DNA of 64,000 nucleotides. Origin: Pseudomonas sp. ABC1 (lineage in GTDB: Bacteria; Pseudomonadota; Gammaproteobacteria; Pseudomonadales; Pseudomonadaceae). Shown piece by piece: positions 16,801-24,251 of the stretch (position 1 is the first letter of the stretch; every line of letters begins with the position of its first letter). The translations under genes and the position numbers were made by a program. The notes beneath the pieces are model-generated. The model worked only from the letters and a program-made list of their open reading frames with translations. It made no database searches and was not told where the DNA came from. Location: NCBI RefSeq assembly GCF_013395055.1, contig NZ_CP058349.1, positions 2,658,501-2,722,500 on the forward strand, given 5' to 3'.

Positions 16801-17924
16801 TCGCGGTGCTGTTGCAGGTGCTTGCACCAGTTGCTGCCATTGGCGTTGGCACTGTCCTGCCAGTACAGGCACAGGGCGCTCAGCAGCCCTTCGAGGCCCG
16901 GCAGTTCTGCCGGCGGATGGATGTCGTAGGGCTGATGGCCGTTGGCGGCCTGGTTGAGCATGTGGTCGAGGATACGGAAGCAGGGCGCGGAAAAGCCCTT
17001 CGACTCCTGGCGAGCCAGTTGCTTCAGTTCCGTGTAGCGGTCGCCCTGGCCGATCAGTGCCAGGGCGTGCAGGACATTGATCGGGCTGGGCTGCTCGACC
17101 TTGCGCTTGCGTGTCTGCTTGCGCACGGCCGCCATCCACTCCTGCAGGCATTCCAGGGACCGTTGCGAGTCGCCCTGCAGCAGGGGTTGCAGCAACGGCA
17201 GCAGAATGCAGTCGGCGCCATAGCGTTCGAAGGCGGCCCAGTCGCCACGGTAGAGCGCCTGCTGGGTGATTTGCTGGCGCAGCAGTGGCGAGGGTTCGGG
17301 CTGTTGCAGGGCAAGTTCGTAGACCTTCGTCGCCTCCCCAGGGCACTGGTTGTGCCAGAACAGGCAGGTTTCCAGCAGCAGCATGCGCAGGGGCTGGTCG
17401 AGGGTTTCGTAGAGCCTCCAGCCTTGCTCGCTTGAGAGCAGCAGGCCCAAGGGATGGGCCTGGTTGCACTGGTCGAGGTCGAGCATGGTGCTCAGGGCGC
17501 CCAGGCAGTTGTCGACGGCATGCGCATCGTCACGCAGCAGGCCGCTCCATATGCCCCAGTGCAGGTGCTCGAGGCTCGGTCCATTCCAGGCTTGCGGCGG
17601 GAGTGTGGCGTCCAGACGCTCCAGCCAACTGTCGAGGATCCGCGACTGGCGCAGGTGCAGCAGGACGGTACAGCGAAGGTTCGGGGTCAGCCGGTAGCGG
17701 TCACCGGTCTGTTTCTGCGGCGGCGGCAGTTTCAGGATGAGGCCTTGCTTGTGCAGGGTCTCCAGTTGCTGGGCGAGGCTGTCGGCATCGAGCAGGCGAC
17801 CGCTGTCGGTGCGGCACTGCAGGGTACGCAACCGCTTGAGCAGAGCGGACCTGGTTTGGTCTGAGAGGGTTGCCAGGCTGTAGAGCAGGGGAAGTTGTTG
17901 CTCGCTTGCCTGGAAACCACTCAT
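13863..17924 (-). CDS. Large SNF2/RapA-type superfamily 2 helicase-like ATPase
   Basis: This 1353-residue protein has a long N-terminal region (about 1-880) of unrecognised, largely helical sequence and a complete C-terminal SNF2 motor. Visible motifs are Walker A DDMGLGKT (about 926-933), DEAQ box VLDEAQAIKN (about 1013-1022), the motif III region LVATGTPLENHLGELW, the helicase-C start ALVFSQFVDHL (about 1198-1208) and motif VI SDRAHRMGQ (about 1290). Members translocate on duplex DNA and remodel protein-DNA complexes or RNA polymerase; the exact target of this long form is not known to me. It lies 63 bp downstream of ilvD on the same strand. Its product is too large and too different at the N-terminus to be classical RapA/HepA. 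Confidence 0.85.
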   Translation of the reverse strand: MSGFQASEQQLPLLYSLATLSDQTRSALLKRLRTLQCRTDSGRLLDADSLAQQLETLHKQGLILKLPPPQKQTGDRYRLTPNLRCTVLLHLRQSRILDSWLERLDATLPPQAWNGPSLEHLHWGIWSGLLRDDAHAVDNCLGALSTMLDLDQCNQAHPLGLLLSSEQGWRLYETLDQPLRMLLLETCLFWHNQCPGEATKVYELALQQPEPSPLLRQQITQQALYRGDWAAFERYGADCILLPLLQPLLQGDSQRSLECLQEWMAAVRKQTRKRKVEQPSPINVLHALALIGQGDRYTELKQLARQESKGFSAPCFRILDHMLNQAANGHQPYDIHPPAELPGLEGLLSALCLYWQDSANANGSNWCKHLQQHREQLSAKGYHWLAAEYDALIARQFGLPRQLPDLHREQGLTPLLELHQRKESWQYALEALGRLKAAPANASAAATPRQARLIWLLDLDHYYQSLEPREQRLGVRGQWSKGKAVALKRLRDETDSLDFLQEQDRQVAQLIQASSAYYGGTHYELPVGPALLRLIGHSALFRRDAPDVRIDLVAGQPSLNLRAEQDGIHLRLEPEGIEQASDHFIQWETPTRLQIYPVTRELRQIADIVGEGLRVPSAAKGQLVDAVSAIAPLLPIHSDLPGLAGSVEEIAADTRLYAHLLPLAEGLRLQLLVRPLAEGGWFRPGHGSERLLGEVEGRTVQAVRDLKSEHHTLQQTLDACPGLARADSDGQEWHLEQPQDALQVLSELQALDGERLQCVWPEGERMRLKGRSGLQQLRLGLKQQGDWFQLQGSITLDDGKVLQLRQLLELLQASPGRFLKIGENDWLSIGDSLRKRLDELAHLAERVSDDGLRLSPLTAPMLASLADEVGEFKAGADWQAHLDRLESLRHYQPQLPSTLQAELRDYQQEGFTWLARLAQWGVGACLADDMGLGKTVQTLALLLHRATLGPQLVVAPTSVALNWKAESNRFAPTLQLRDYQRQRSLDALGPRDLVIVSYGLLQQDSEAFATIRWSSVVLDEAQAIKNAQSKRSQAAMALQADFRLVATGTPLENHLGELWNLFRFINPGLLGSQDSFAQRFANPIENGEAGARRALRQLIQPFILRRLKSQVLDELPARTEITYKVPLSDDESYQYEALRQQAVDKLANTGEKDGQALQVLAEITRLRRFCCHPSLVLPGSALLGSKLRAFQQIVTELLDNRHKALVFSQFVDHLAIVREWLDRQGIAYQYLDGGTPPKARQAAVEAFQSGEGEVFLISLKAGGSGLNLTAADYVIHLDPWWNPAVEDQASDRAHRMGQQRPVTIYRLVTENTIEEQIVALHGRKRDLADSLLDGGDMSGKLDADALLQLLRGQ

Positions 17925-17987
17925 TCATGCACTCCGTTCGCTTGCTCAAGAAGATTGTCGTTGCCGCTGCCGCAGCCCCCTCCGGGG

Positions 17988-19826
17988 TCAGCCGTCCAGC
18001 AAGGCCTTGTTGCGTACCGCACCCTTGTCGGCGCTGGTCGCCAGCAGGGCATAGGCCTTGAGGGCTGTCGAGACCTTGCGCGCACGCGGTGCGACGGGCT
18101 TCCAGCCCAGTTTGTCCTGCTCGGCGCGGCGAGAGGCCAGCTCCTCGTCCGATACCAGCAGGTTGATGCTGCGGTTGGGGATGTCGATCAGCACCTTGTC
18201 GCCGTCGCGGACCAGGCCGATGGCACCCCCGGCAGCTGCTTCCGGCGAGGCGTGGCCGATGGACAGGCCGGAAGTACCGCCGGAGAAGCGACCGTCGGTG
18301 AGCAGTGCGCACTGCTTGCCCAGGCCCTTGGACTTCAGGTAGCTGGTGGGGTAGAGCATTTCCTGCATGCCCGGGCCGCCTTTGGGGCCTTCGTAGCGGA
18401 TGATGACGATGTCGCCGGCCTTGATCTCGTCATTGAGGATGCTCTTCACCGAGCTGTCCTGGCTTTCGAAGATGCGGGCATTGCCCTCGAACACCAGGAT
18501 CGATTCGTCGACGCCGGCGGTTTTCACCACGCAACCGTCCAGGGCGATGTTGCCGTACAGCACGGCCAGGCCGCCTTCCTGCGAGTAGGCATGCTCGACC
18601 GAGCGGATGCAGCCGTGCTCACGGTCATCGTCCAGGCTCGGCCAGCGGGTGCTCTGGCTGAACGCGGTCTGGGTCGGGATGCCGGCCGGGCCTGCCTTGA
18701 AGAAGGTGTGCACGGCTTCGTCGTCGGTCTGGGTGATGTCCCACTGGGCGATGGCAGCGGCCATGCTCGAGCTGTGCACGGTCGGCAGGTCGGTGTGCAG
18801 CAGGCCGCCACGGGCCAGCTCGCCGAGGATGGAGAAGATGCCACCGGCGCGGTGCACGTCTTCCATGTGGTACTTCTGGATGTTCGGCGCGACCTTGCAC
18901 AGTTGCGGCACCTTGCGCGACAGCGCGTCGATGGCGCGCAGGTCGAAGTCGACCTCGGCCTCCTGGGCGGCGGCCAGCAGGTGCAGGATGGTGTTGGTCG
19001 AGCCACCCATGGCGATGTCCAGGGTCATGGCGTTCTCGAATGCCTTGCGGCTGGCGACGTTACGCGGCAGGACCGACTCGTCGCCTTCGCCGTAGTAACG
19101 CTGGCACAGCTCCACGGCCAGGCGGCCGGCACGCAGGAACAGTTGCTCGCGGTCACTGTGGGTGGCGAGGGTCGAGCCGTTGCCGGGCAGGGCCAGGCCG
19201 AGGGCCTCGGTCAGGCAGTTCATCGAGTTGGCGGTGAACATGCCGGAGCATGAGCCGCAGGTCGGGCAGGCGCTGCGCTCGTATTCGGCGACCTTCTCAT
19301 CACTGGCCGCATCGTCGGCGGCGATCACCATGGCATCGACCAGGTCCAGGCCGTGGCTGGCGAGCTTGGTCTTGCCGGCTTCCATCGGGCCGCCAGAGAC
19401 GAACACCACCGGGATGTTCAGGCGCAGGGCGGCCATCAGCATGCCGGGGGTGATCTTGTCGCAGTTGGAGATGCAGACGATGGCGTCGGCGCAGTGGGCG
19501 TTGACCATGTACTCGACGGAGTCGGCGATGATCTCGCGGCTCGGCAGCGAATAGAGCATGCCGTCGTGGCCCATGGCGATGCCATCGTCCACGGCGATGG
19601 TGTTGAACTCCTTGGCCACGCCGCCGGCTCTCTCGACTTCACGGGCGACCAGTTGGCCCATGTCCTTCAGGTGGACGTGGCCAGGCACGAACTGGGTGAA
19701 GGAGTTGGCGATGGCGATGATCGGCTTCTTGAAGTCTTCATCCTTCATCCCGGTGGCACGCCAGAGTGCGCGGGCACCGGCCATGTTGCGGCCATGGGTG
19801 GAGGTTTTCGAGCGATAGTCGGGCAT
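17988..19826 (-). CDS. ilvD: Dihydroxy-acid dehydratase
   Basis: This 612-residue enzyme converts 2,3-dihydroxy-isovalerate or -methylvalerate to the 2-oxo acids of valine and isoleucine synthesis. The sequence follows E. coli IlvD throughout: [18 protein letters not shown], the iron-sulfur region [12 protein letters not shown] (Cys122), [13 protein letters not shown] (Cys187, 190, 193), and the C-terminal [18 protein letters not shown]. Length is standard. It is divergent from the DUF4153 gene, so the 279-bp interval at 19827-20105 must hold both promoters; I see no clear consensus there. Confidence 0.98.
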   Translation of the reverse strand: MPDYRSKTSTHGRNMAGARALWRATGMKDEDFKKPIIAIANSFTQFVPGHVHLKDMGQLVAREVERAGGVAKEFNTIAVDDGIAMGHDGMLYSLPSREIIADSVEYMVNAHCADAIVCISNCDKITPGMLMAALRLNIPVVFVSGGPMEAGKTKLASHGLDLVDAMVIAADDAASDEKVAEYERSACPTCGSCSGMFTANSMNCLTEALGLALPGNGSTLATHSDREQLFLRAGRLAVELCQRYYGEGDESVLPRNVASRKAFENAMTLDIAMGGSTNTILHLLAAAQEAEVDFDLRAIDALSRKVPQLCKVAPNIQKYHMEDVHRAGGIFSILGELARGGLLHTDLPTVHSSSMAAAIAQWDITQTDDEAVHTFFKAGPAGIPTQTAFSQSTRWPSLDDDREHGCIRSVEHAYSQEGGLAVLYGNIALDGCVVKTAGVDESILVFEGNARIFESQDSSVKSILNDEIKAGDIVIIRYEGPKGGPGMQEMLYPTSYLKSKGLGKQCALLTDGRFSGGTSGLSIGHASPEAAAGGAIGLVRDGDKVLIDIPNRSINLLVSDEELASRRAEQDKLGWKPVAPRARKVSTALKAYALLATSADKGAVRNKALLDG

Positions 19827-20105
19827 GTTCGATGTCCTGCGGCTAATCAGGTAATGAGCGTTTATATGTCGGGTGAGCGGGTCGGCGGTCTATGGCCGCG
19901 TCCGGAAGTGGGCGTGGGGCGGTACGGGATCACCGTCCGCCCGGGCCTGGCTCACGAGCCTGCCGGAGGATGCCTGGCGAGGAATGGGCCGATTCTACGC
20001 CGCGCGGGCTGGAGGGGAAAGGCGAGGGCGATTTTAGCGCTGGTCTTTCGTGACTACCGCCGAAGGTTTATAAGACGCAATCCTATTTGCGGAGGCGTCC
20101 ACGTC

Positions 20106-21776
20106 ATGAGCATTTCCCGATCGCCCTGGGCCTATCTGGCCATTGGCCTGGTCCAGGGGGAGCTGTTGTTTCTCCTCTCGGCCCGATTTGTCGAGTCCGC
20201 TGGCGGGCGGACCCTGCTCTACGCTGCGTGTGCGGCGGCACTGGTGGGCGGGTTGCAGATGCAGTTGCTCTGGGGGCGTCTGCGCCAGGCCCGCAGTTGG
20301 CTGCCGGTGCTGGGCTCTGCCCTGTTGTTCGCGGCCTTGGCGGGCTGGTTCGTCTGGCAGTTCAACCGGCGCTGGGGATTTGACGCGCCCTATGGGTTCG
20401 GTTTTGCCAGTGCACTGATGTTGGGGCTGCTGCTGTATACGCTGTGCCCCTTCGTGCAGGCCTGGACGACCCGCCAAGGCTGGCGTTTCGATTACCACGC
20501 GCTCTACGGTCATGCCTGGAACAATGCCCTGATGCTGCTTCTGGCCGGGTTGCTGGTGGGGGCGTTCTGGCTGTTGATATGGCTGTGGAGCACGCTGTTC
20601 GCCATGCTCGGGATCGACCTTTTCAAGCGCCTGTTCCTCAATAGGATGTTCGTCAGCCTGAGCATCCCGATGGTCTTCGCCCTGGGCCTGCGGATCGGTC
20701 TGGAGCGTGTCCAGGTCATCGACGCGCTGCGCTCGGTATTGCTGGGCCTGTGCCGTCTGCTGCTGCCGTTGAGTTCGCTGATCATCCTGCTGTTTCTGCT
20801 CAGCCTGCCGCTTACTGGCTTGCAGCCGCTCTGGCAGACGGGCAGCGCCACGGCGATCCTGTTGTCGTTGTTGCTGGCGCAGGTCCTGTTGGTCAACGGT
20901 GTCTTTCAGGATGGCCGCCAGGAGAGCCGTTACCCGAGGTGGCTGCACGGGGTCATTTGCCTGGGGCTGCTCGGTTTACCCGTGCTGGCTGGCCTGGCCG
21001 GGTATGCCCTGTGGCTGCGGATCGACCAGTATGGGCTGACAGTCGAGCGCTTCTTCGCCGTGCTGATTACCCTGGTGTGTGCCTTGCACGCCTTGGCGCT
21101 GGCCATCGCGACACTGCGGCGAACGCAGCCTTGGCTGGGTTCGCTGGTGGCCAGCAACCCGCCGCTGGCCTTGTTCAGCGCCGCCCTGATGGCGTTGTCG
21201 CAAACGCCTTTGCTCAGCCCGCTGGAGTTCAGTGCCGCCAACCAGTACCAGCGGCTGCTCGATGGACGGGGGAATGAAGGTTCGCTCGAACAGTTGCGCC
21301 TGCGTCTCGGCGAACCGGGGCAACGACGCTACCAGGCGCTCAAGACGTTGATGGAAAATCCGCAAGACGCGCCCGAGGCGTTGCAAGGGCTGATCTCGCT
21401 GCGTAAGCCGCCAGCGCCAAGAAAGGCGACCGCCGAATGGCTGGGGGAGCCCGTGCCAGGAGCCGAGGCGCTACTGGAAGAGCGAAACCTGTCGTGGAAG
21501 TGCCAGCGCCCCGGATGTTTCCTGATGGCGCTGGACCTGGATGGCGATGGCCAGGATGAGGTGCTTTCGGTCGATGCAACCGATGAGCGGCCTCAGGGGG
21601 CGTTGTTCGCTCGAGGGGCGGATGGCCGCTGGCGGCGTTTGAGCATGATGGATGGCCTGGGGCGGCTCTCGTCTCAGGAGTTGCTCGAGCACCTGCGCGA
21701 GGGGCGTTTCAGCCTGGAACCGCTGCGTTATCCGATACTGAGGATCGGTAAGGCGAGCCTCCGACCGGGGGAGTGA
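20106..21776 (+). CDS. DUF4153-type polytopic membrane protein
   Basis: This 556-residue protein has ten or more hydrophobic helices from residue 8 to about 370, then a soluble C-terminal part. The order and character of the helices (YHALYGHAWNNALMLLLAGL, FLNRMFVSLSIPMVF) fit the DUF4153 family; no biochemical role is established to my knowledge. Near residues 476-484 is DLDGDGQDE, an FG-GAP-like calcium loop, in a tail that also has two cysteines (CQRPGC). ATG 20106 is chosen because GCGGAGGCG lies before it and hydrophobic sequence starts at once; upstream in-frame codons run antisense through ilvD and are not credible. Confidence 0.75.
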   Translation: MSISRSPWAYLAIGLVQGELLFLLSARFVESAGGRTLLYAACAAALVGGLQMQLLWGRLRQARSWLPVLGSALLFAALAGWFVWQFNRRWGFDAPYGFGFASALMLGLLLYTLCPFVQAWTTRQGWRFDYHALYGHAWNNALMLLLAGLLVGAFWLLIWLWSTLFAMLGIDLFKRLFLNRMFVSLSIPMVFALGLRIGLERVQVIDALRSVLLGLCRLLLPLSSLIILLFLLSLPLTGLQPLWQTGSATAILLSLLLAQVLLVNGVFQDGRQESRYPRWLHGVICLGLLGLPVLAGLAGYALWLRIDQYGLTVERFFAVLITLVCALHALALAIATLRRTQPWLGSLVASNPPLALFSAALMALSQTPLLSPLEFSAANQYQRLLDGRGNEGSLEQLRLRLGEPGQRRYQALKTLMENPQDAPEALQGLISLRKPPAPRKATAEWLGEPVPGAEALLEERNLSWKCQRPGCFLMALDLDGDGQDEVLSVDATDERPQGALFARGADGRWRRLSMMDGLGRLSSQELLEHLREGRFSLEPLRYPILRIGKASLRPGE

Positions 21777-21787
21777 CGCAGCGAACA

Positions 21788-21822
21788 CCTGGGCGGCTCG
21801 CTGCATGAGCCGCCCAGGTTTT
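21788..21822. terminator. Intrinsic terminator between convergent DUF4153 and MgtC-family genes
   Basis: CCTGGGCGGCTC (21788-21799) and GAGCCGCCCAGG (21807-21818) are perfect 12-base complements around a 7-base loop, followed by TTTT on the plus strand. Confidence 0.85.
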
Positions 21823-21831
21823 CATTCCGTA

Positions 21832-22542
21832 TCAGCCTGGCGAATGCTCGGCCCGCCAGCCGGCGGCGGTGATGCTCGGTTCCAGGCTCAGGCGGCCCAC
21901 CAGTTGTTCCAGTAGCTCATCCTCGCGGCGCAGGCTGAATACCGTGGCGCTGACTTCGACCAGGCCGCTGCCGTCCAACGCGTGGCTTTCCAGGTATTGC
22001 AGGCGCAGCTTGCGGTGGCCGATGCCTTTGAGCAGCAGGCTGCGGATATGCGCTTCGTCGTTCGACTTGCAGGTCAGGTCGACACGGTAGAACTGCTCGC
22101 CCGGCGAGGCGTGCAGGGTGTGCCGGTTGATCAGGTTGGCCAGCGGATGGAGGATCAGGTTGGTCAGCAGGATCAACCCGCCAACCTGGATGGCCAGCAG
22201 GCCATGGCCGGCGCCCGCCAGGGTGCCGACCGCCGCTGAGCACCAGAGTGTGGCGGCAGTGCTCAGGCCGCGCACCGAAAGCCCGTCGCGCAGGATCACC
22301 CCGGCACCGAGGAAGCCGATGCCCGAGACCACCTGGGCGGCCACGCGGGTCGGGCTGCTGTCGCCGTCGACCAGCAGCGACAGGCTGGTGAAGGTCGCCG
22401 CGCCGAGGGCCACCAGCGAATTGGTGGTCATGCCGGTGAGGCGATGTCGCCATTGGCGTTCCAGGCCGATACAGGCGCCGATCAGGGCCGCCAGGGCGAG
22501 GTGCAGGAGTATGTCGCTGCTCAGGGGCGATGCTGCGAGCAT
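21832..22542 (-). CDS. MgtC/SapB-family inner-membrane protein
   Basis: This 236-residue protein has a hydrophobic N-terminal half with the family signatures GLERQWRHRLTGMTTNSLVALGAA and VVSGIGFLGAGVILRDG, and a C-terminal soluble ACT-like tail (about 150-230). MgtC relatives help bacteria grow at low magnesium and modulate the F-ATPase in some pathogens. The role here is not shown by context, since the gene stands alone between a terminator and the rhodanese gene. Length is in the usual range. No magnesium leader motif was recognised upstream (22543-22657). Confidence 0.85.
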   Translation of the reverse strand: MLAASPLSSDILLHLALAALIGACIGLERQWRHRLTGMTTNSLVALGAATFTSLSLLVDGDSSPTRVAAQVVSGIGFLGAGVILRDGLSVRGLSTAATLWCSAAVGTLAGAGHGLLAIQVGGLILLTNLILHPLANLINRHTLHASPGEQFYRVDLTCKSNDEAHIRSLLLKGIGHRKLRLQYLESHALDGSGLVEVSATVFSLRREDELLEQLVGRLSLEPSITAAGWRAEHSPG

Positions 22543-22657
22543 GGGCGGCGTGTCCTCTGTCCATGAAAACCGCCAGCTTCGGGCCTTGCCCGGTCGTCTG
22601 CAAGAGGGCGCGCTGATTTAGACACACGCCCCCGCAGTGCACATGACTTCCGGCTGC

Positions 22658-23566
22658 TTACAAGCCGCGCCAGACCTGCCCGGACGGGTTGTCGATGGGT
22701 ACACCGACGGCGTTGCCGTATTCGGTCCAGGAGCCGTCGTAGTTGAGCGTCGGGTAGCCGAGCAACTTGGCCAGGGCGAACCAGCTGTGACTGGAGCGCT
22801 CGCCGATGCGGCAGTAGGTGACCACCGGTGTACTGCCATCGACGCCGACGGCCTGGTAGATACGCCGCAGTTCATCGACCGGCTTGAAGGTGCCGTCCGC
22901 GTTCACCAGTTGGCTCCAGGGCACGTTGACCGCCCCCGGCACGTGCCCGGCGCGCATCGACAGTTCCGTGGAGCCGGGCGGTGCGATCACCTGGCCCAGG
23001 TATTCAGCTTCCGAGCGGATATCCACCAGCTTGCCGGGCGCCTTTTCCTCGGCGATGGCGACGACATCCGCCAGCCGTGCCCGGTGCCGCTCGGAGAGCG
23101 GTGCCAGGGTCAGGTTGCCAGGTTTGGCAGTGGAGGGTGCCCGGGTCAGCGGACGGCCTTCGGCCTCCCATTTGACCCGCCCACCGTCGAGCAGCTTCAC
23201 CGCGTCGAGGCCATAGGCGTCCAGCACCCAGATGCCCCAGGCGGCGAACCAGTTGTGGTTGTCGCCGTAGAGCACCAGGGTGTCGCCCTGGGAGATGCCG
23301 GCCTTGCGCAGCAAGGCTTGCAGTGCGTCGCGGCTGGCGATGTCGCGGCGCAGCGGATCGACCAGATCGGTGTGCCAGTCCAGGTTGTGCGCGCCGGGGA
23401 TATGGCCGAAGTCGAACTGCTCCGGCACCACGCTGACTTCGAGGATCTTGACCTTGTCGTCATGCAGGTGGGCTTCCAGCCAGGCGGTGTCGACCAGCGG
23501 CGAAGCCTGGAGCGCACTGGCGACCAGGCTCAGCAGGCCGGCGAGGGCCACATGCAGCGCTCTCAT
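22658..23566 (-). CDS. Periplasmic two-domain rhodanese (sulfurtransferase)
   Basis: This 302-residue protein begins with a signal peptide (MRALHVALAGLLSLVASALQA). It has an inactive first rhodanese domain and a second domain with the catalytic cysteine in VVTYCRIGERSSHSWF. The family moves sulfane sulfur from donors such as thiosulfate or mercaptopyruvate to acceptors; the CRIGERS loop does not tell which. The start overlaps the end of the lipoprotein gene (ATGA), and that gene abuts the TonB receptor, so all three form one operon. A sulfurtransferase in a metal-uptake operon is unusual; it might act on the imported ligand, but this is inference. Confidence 0.85.
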   Translation of the reverse strand: MRALHVALAGLLSLVASALQASPLVDTAWLEAHLHDDKVKILEVSVVPEQFDFGHIPGAHNLDWHTDLVDPLRRDIASRDALQALLRKAGISQGDTLVLYGDNHNWFAAWGIWVLDAYGLDAVKLLDGGRVKWEAEGRPLTRAPSTAKPGNLTLAPLSERHRARLADVVAIAEEKAPGKLVDIRSEAEYLGQVIAPPGSTELSMRAGHVPGAVNVPWSQLVNADGTFKPVDELRRIYQAVGVDGSTPVVTYCRIGERSSHSWFALAKLLGYPTLNYDGSWTEYGNAVGVPIDNPSGQVWRGL

Positions 23567-24231
23567 GGCTGTGCCCCGGCATTCAGGGAGTTGGCCAGTT
23601 CCAGCAGGCGGCTGGCGATGCCGTCCGTGGCTGAGGCGCTGAACAGTGCGTAGCCCCTGTCGGCGCCTTGCCAGGCCAGGAAGGTAGCGCCCTGGCCGTT
23701 GCTGTCGATACTGCGCTGCAACCAGGCGGGCCGGTCGCCGACCAGCAGGTTGACGCGATCGCGGCTGAGGGAGAAGCCTTCCTTGCCCTGGCTCGGGTAG
23801 TAGTCGCGCAGGTTGAGGAGGGTGCCCTCGCAATTGAAGGTGACGAACTGGCCGGGTACGCCCTGGCCGGCAGCGATCTTCAGGCCGCAGACCTGGTTGC
23901 ACTGGTCCAGCAGCGACTGGCTGACGTGGTAGGAGAGCGAGCGCATGGCCGGTTGGCCACTGTCGTCGTGCGGCAGGCGCAGCTCGATCAGCACGTTCTC
24001 GAAGTCCTGGAAGGTGGCGCCCGACGGCCCCTGGCGCACGGCGATACGGTCTGGCGCTTGGCTGTTCAGGCGCAGTTCGTCGATGGGCAGGGCGACCGGC
24101 GAGTTGGCCTGTTCATGACCGGCGGTGGCCGGCAGGGTCGCCAGCCGCTCGGCGAGCTGGCGGTCGGGGTTGCTGGCGCAGCCGGCCAGCGCCAGGGCGA
24201 GGCCCAGCGTGCAGAAGGTGAAGAGTTTCAC
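23563..24231 (-). CDS. Lipoprotein of unknown function in a TonB-receptor operon
   Basis: This 222-residue protein starts at GTG 24231 (AAGGAG at good spacing) or, less likely, at ATG 24252. The lipobox LALAGC places the acylated Cys about 17 residues from the GTG start, so it should be a lipoprotein; the residues after Cys (ASNP) do not include the Asp inner-membrane retention signal. I do not recognise the mature domain. It contains CNQVC and a later NCEG, suggesting a disulfide or metal site. It lies directly between the receptor and the periplasmic rhodanese and is coupled to both by overlaps or very short spacing, so it probably serves the same uptake process. Confidence 0.75.
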   Translation of the reverse strand: MKLFTFCTLGLALALAGCASNPDRQLAERLATLPATAGHEQANSPVALPIDELRLNSQAPDRIAVRQGPSGATFQDFENVLIELRLPHDDSGQPAMRSLSYHVSQSLLDQCNQVCGLKIAAGQGVPGQFVTFNCEGTLLNLRDYYPSQGKEGFSLSRDRVNLLVGDRPAWLQRSIDSNGQGATFLAWQGADRGYALFSASATDGIASRLLELANSLNAGAQP

Positions 24232-24251
24232 GATGACTCCTTGGTCAGGCA

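Noticed and set aside
15000..17435. A continuous plus-strand reading frame of about 811 codons antisense to the SNF2-type gene
   Set aside because: It is the mirror of a strong gene in high-GC DNA, has no ribosome site and gives low-complexity Gln/Ala/Leu-rich protein; the minus strand has all helicase motifs.
13863..17924. SNF2-type gene as part of a phage-defence island with the RTX cluster
   Set aside because: It is convergent, separated by a terminator, has core-like composition and sits beside ilvD; no other defence genes are near.
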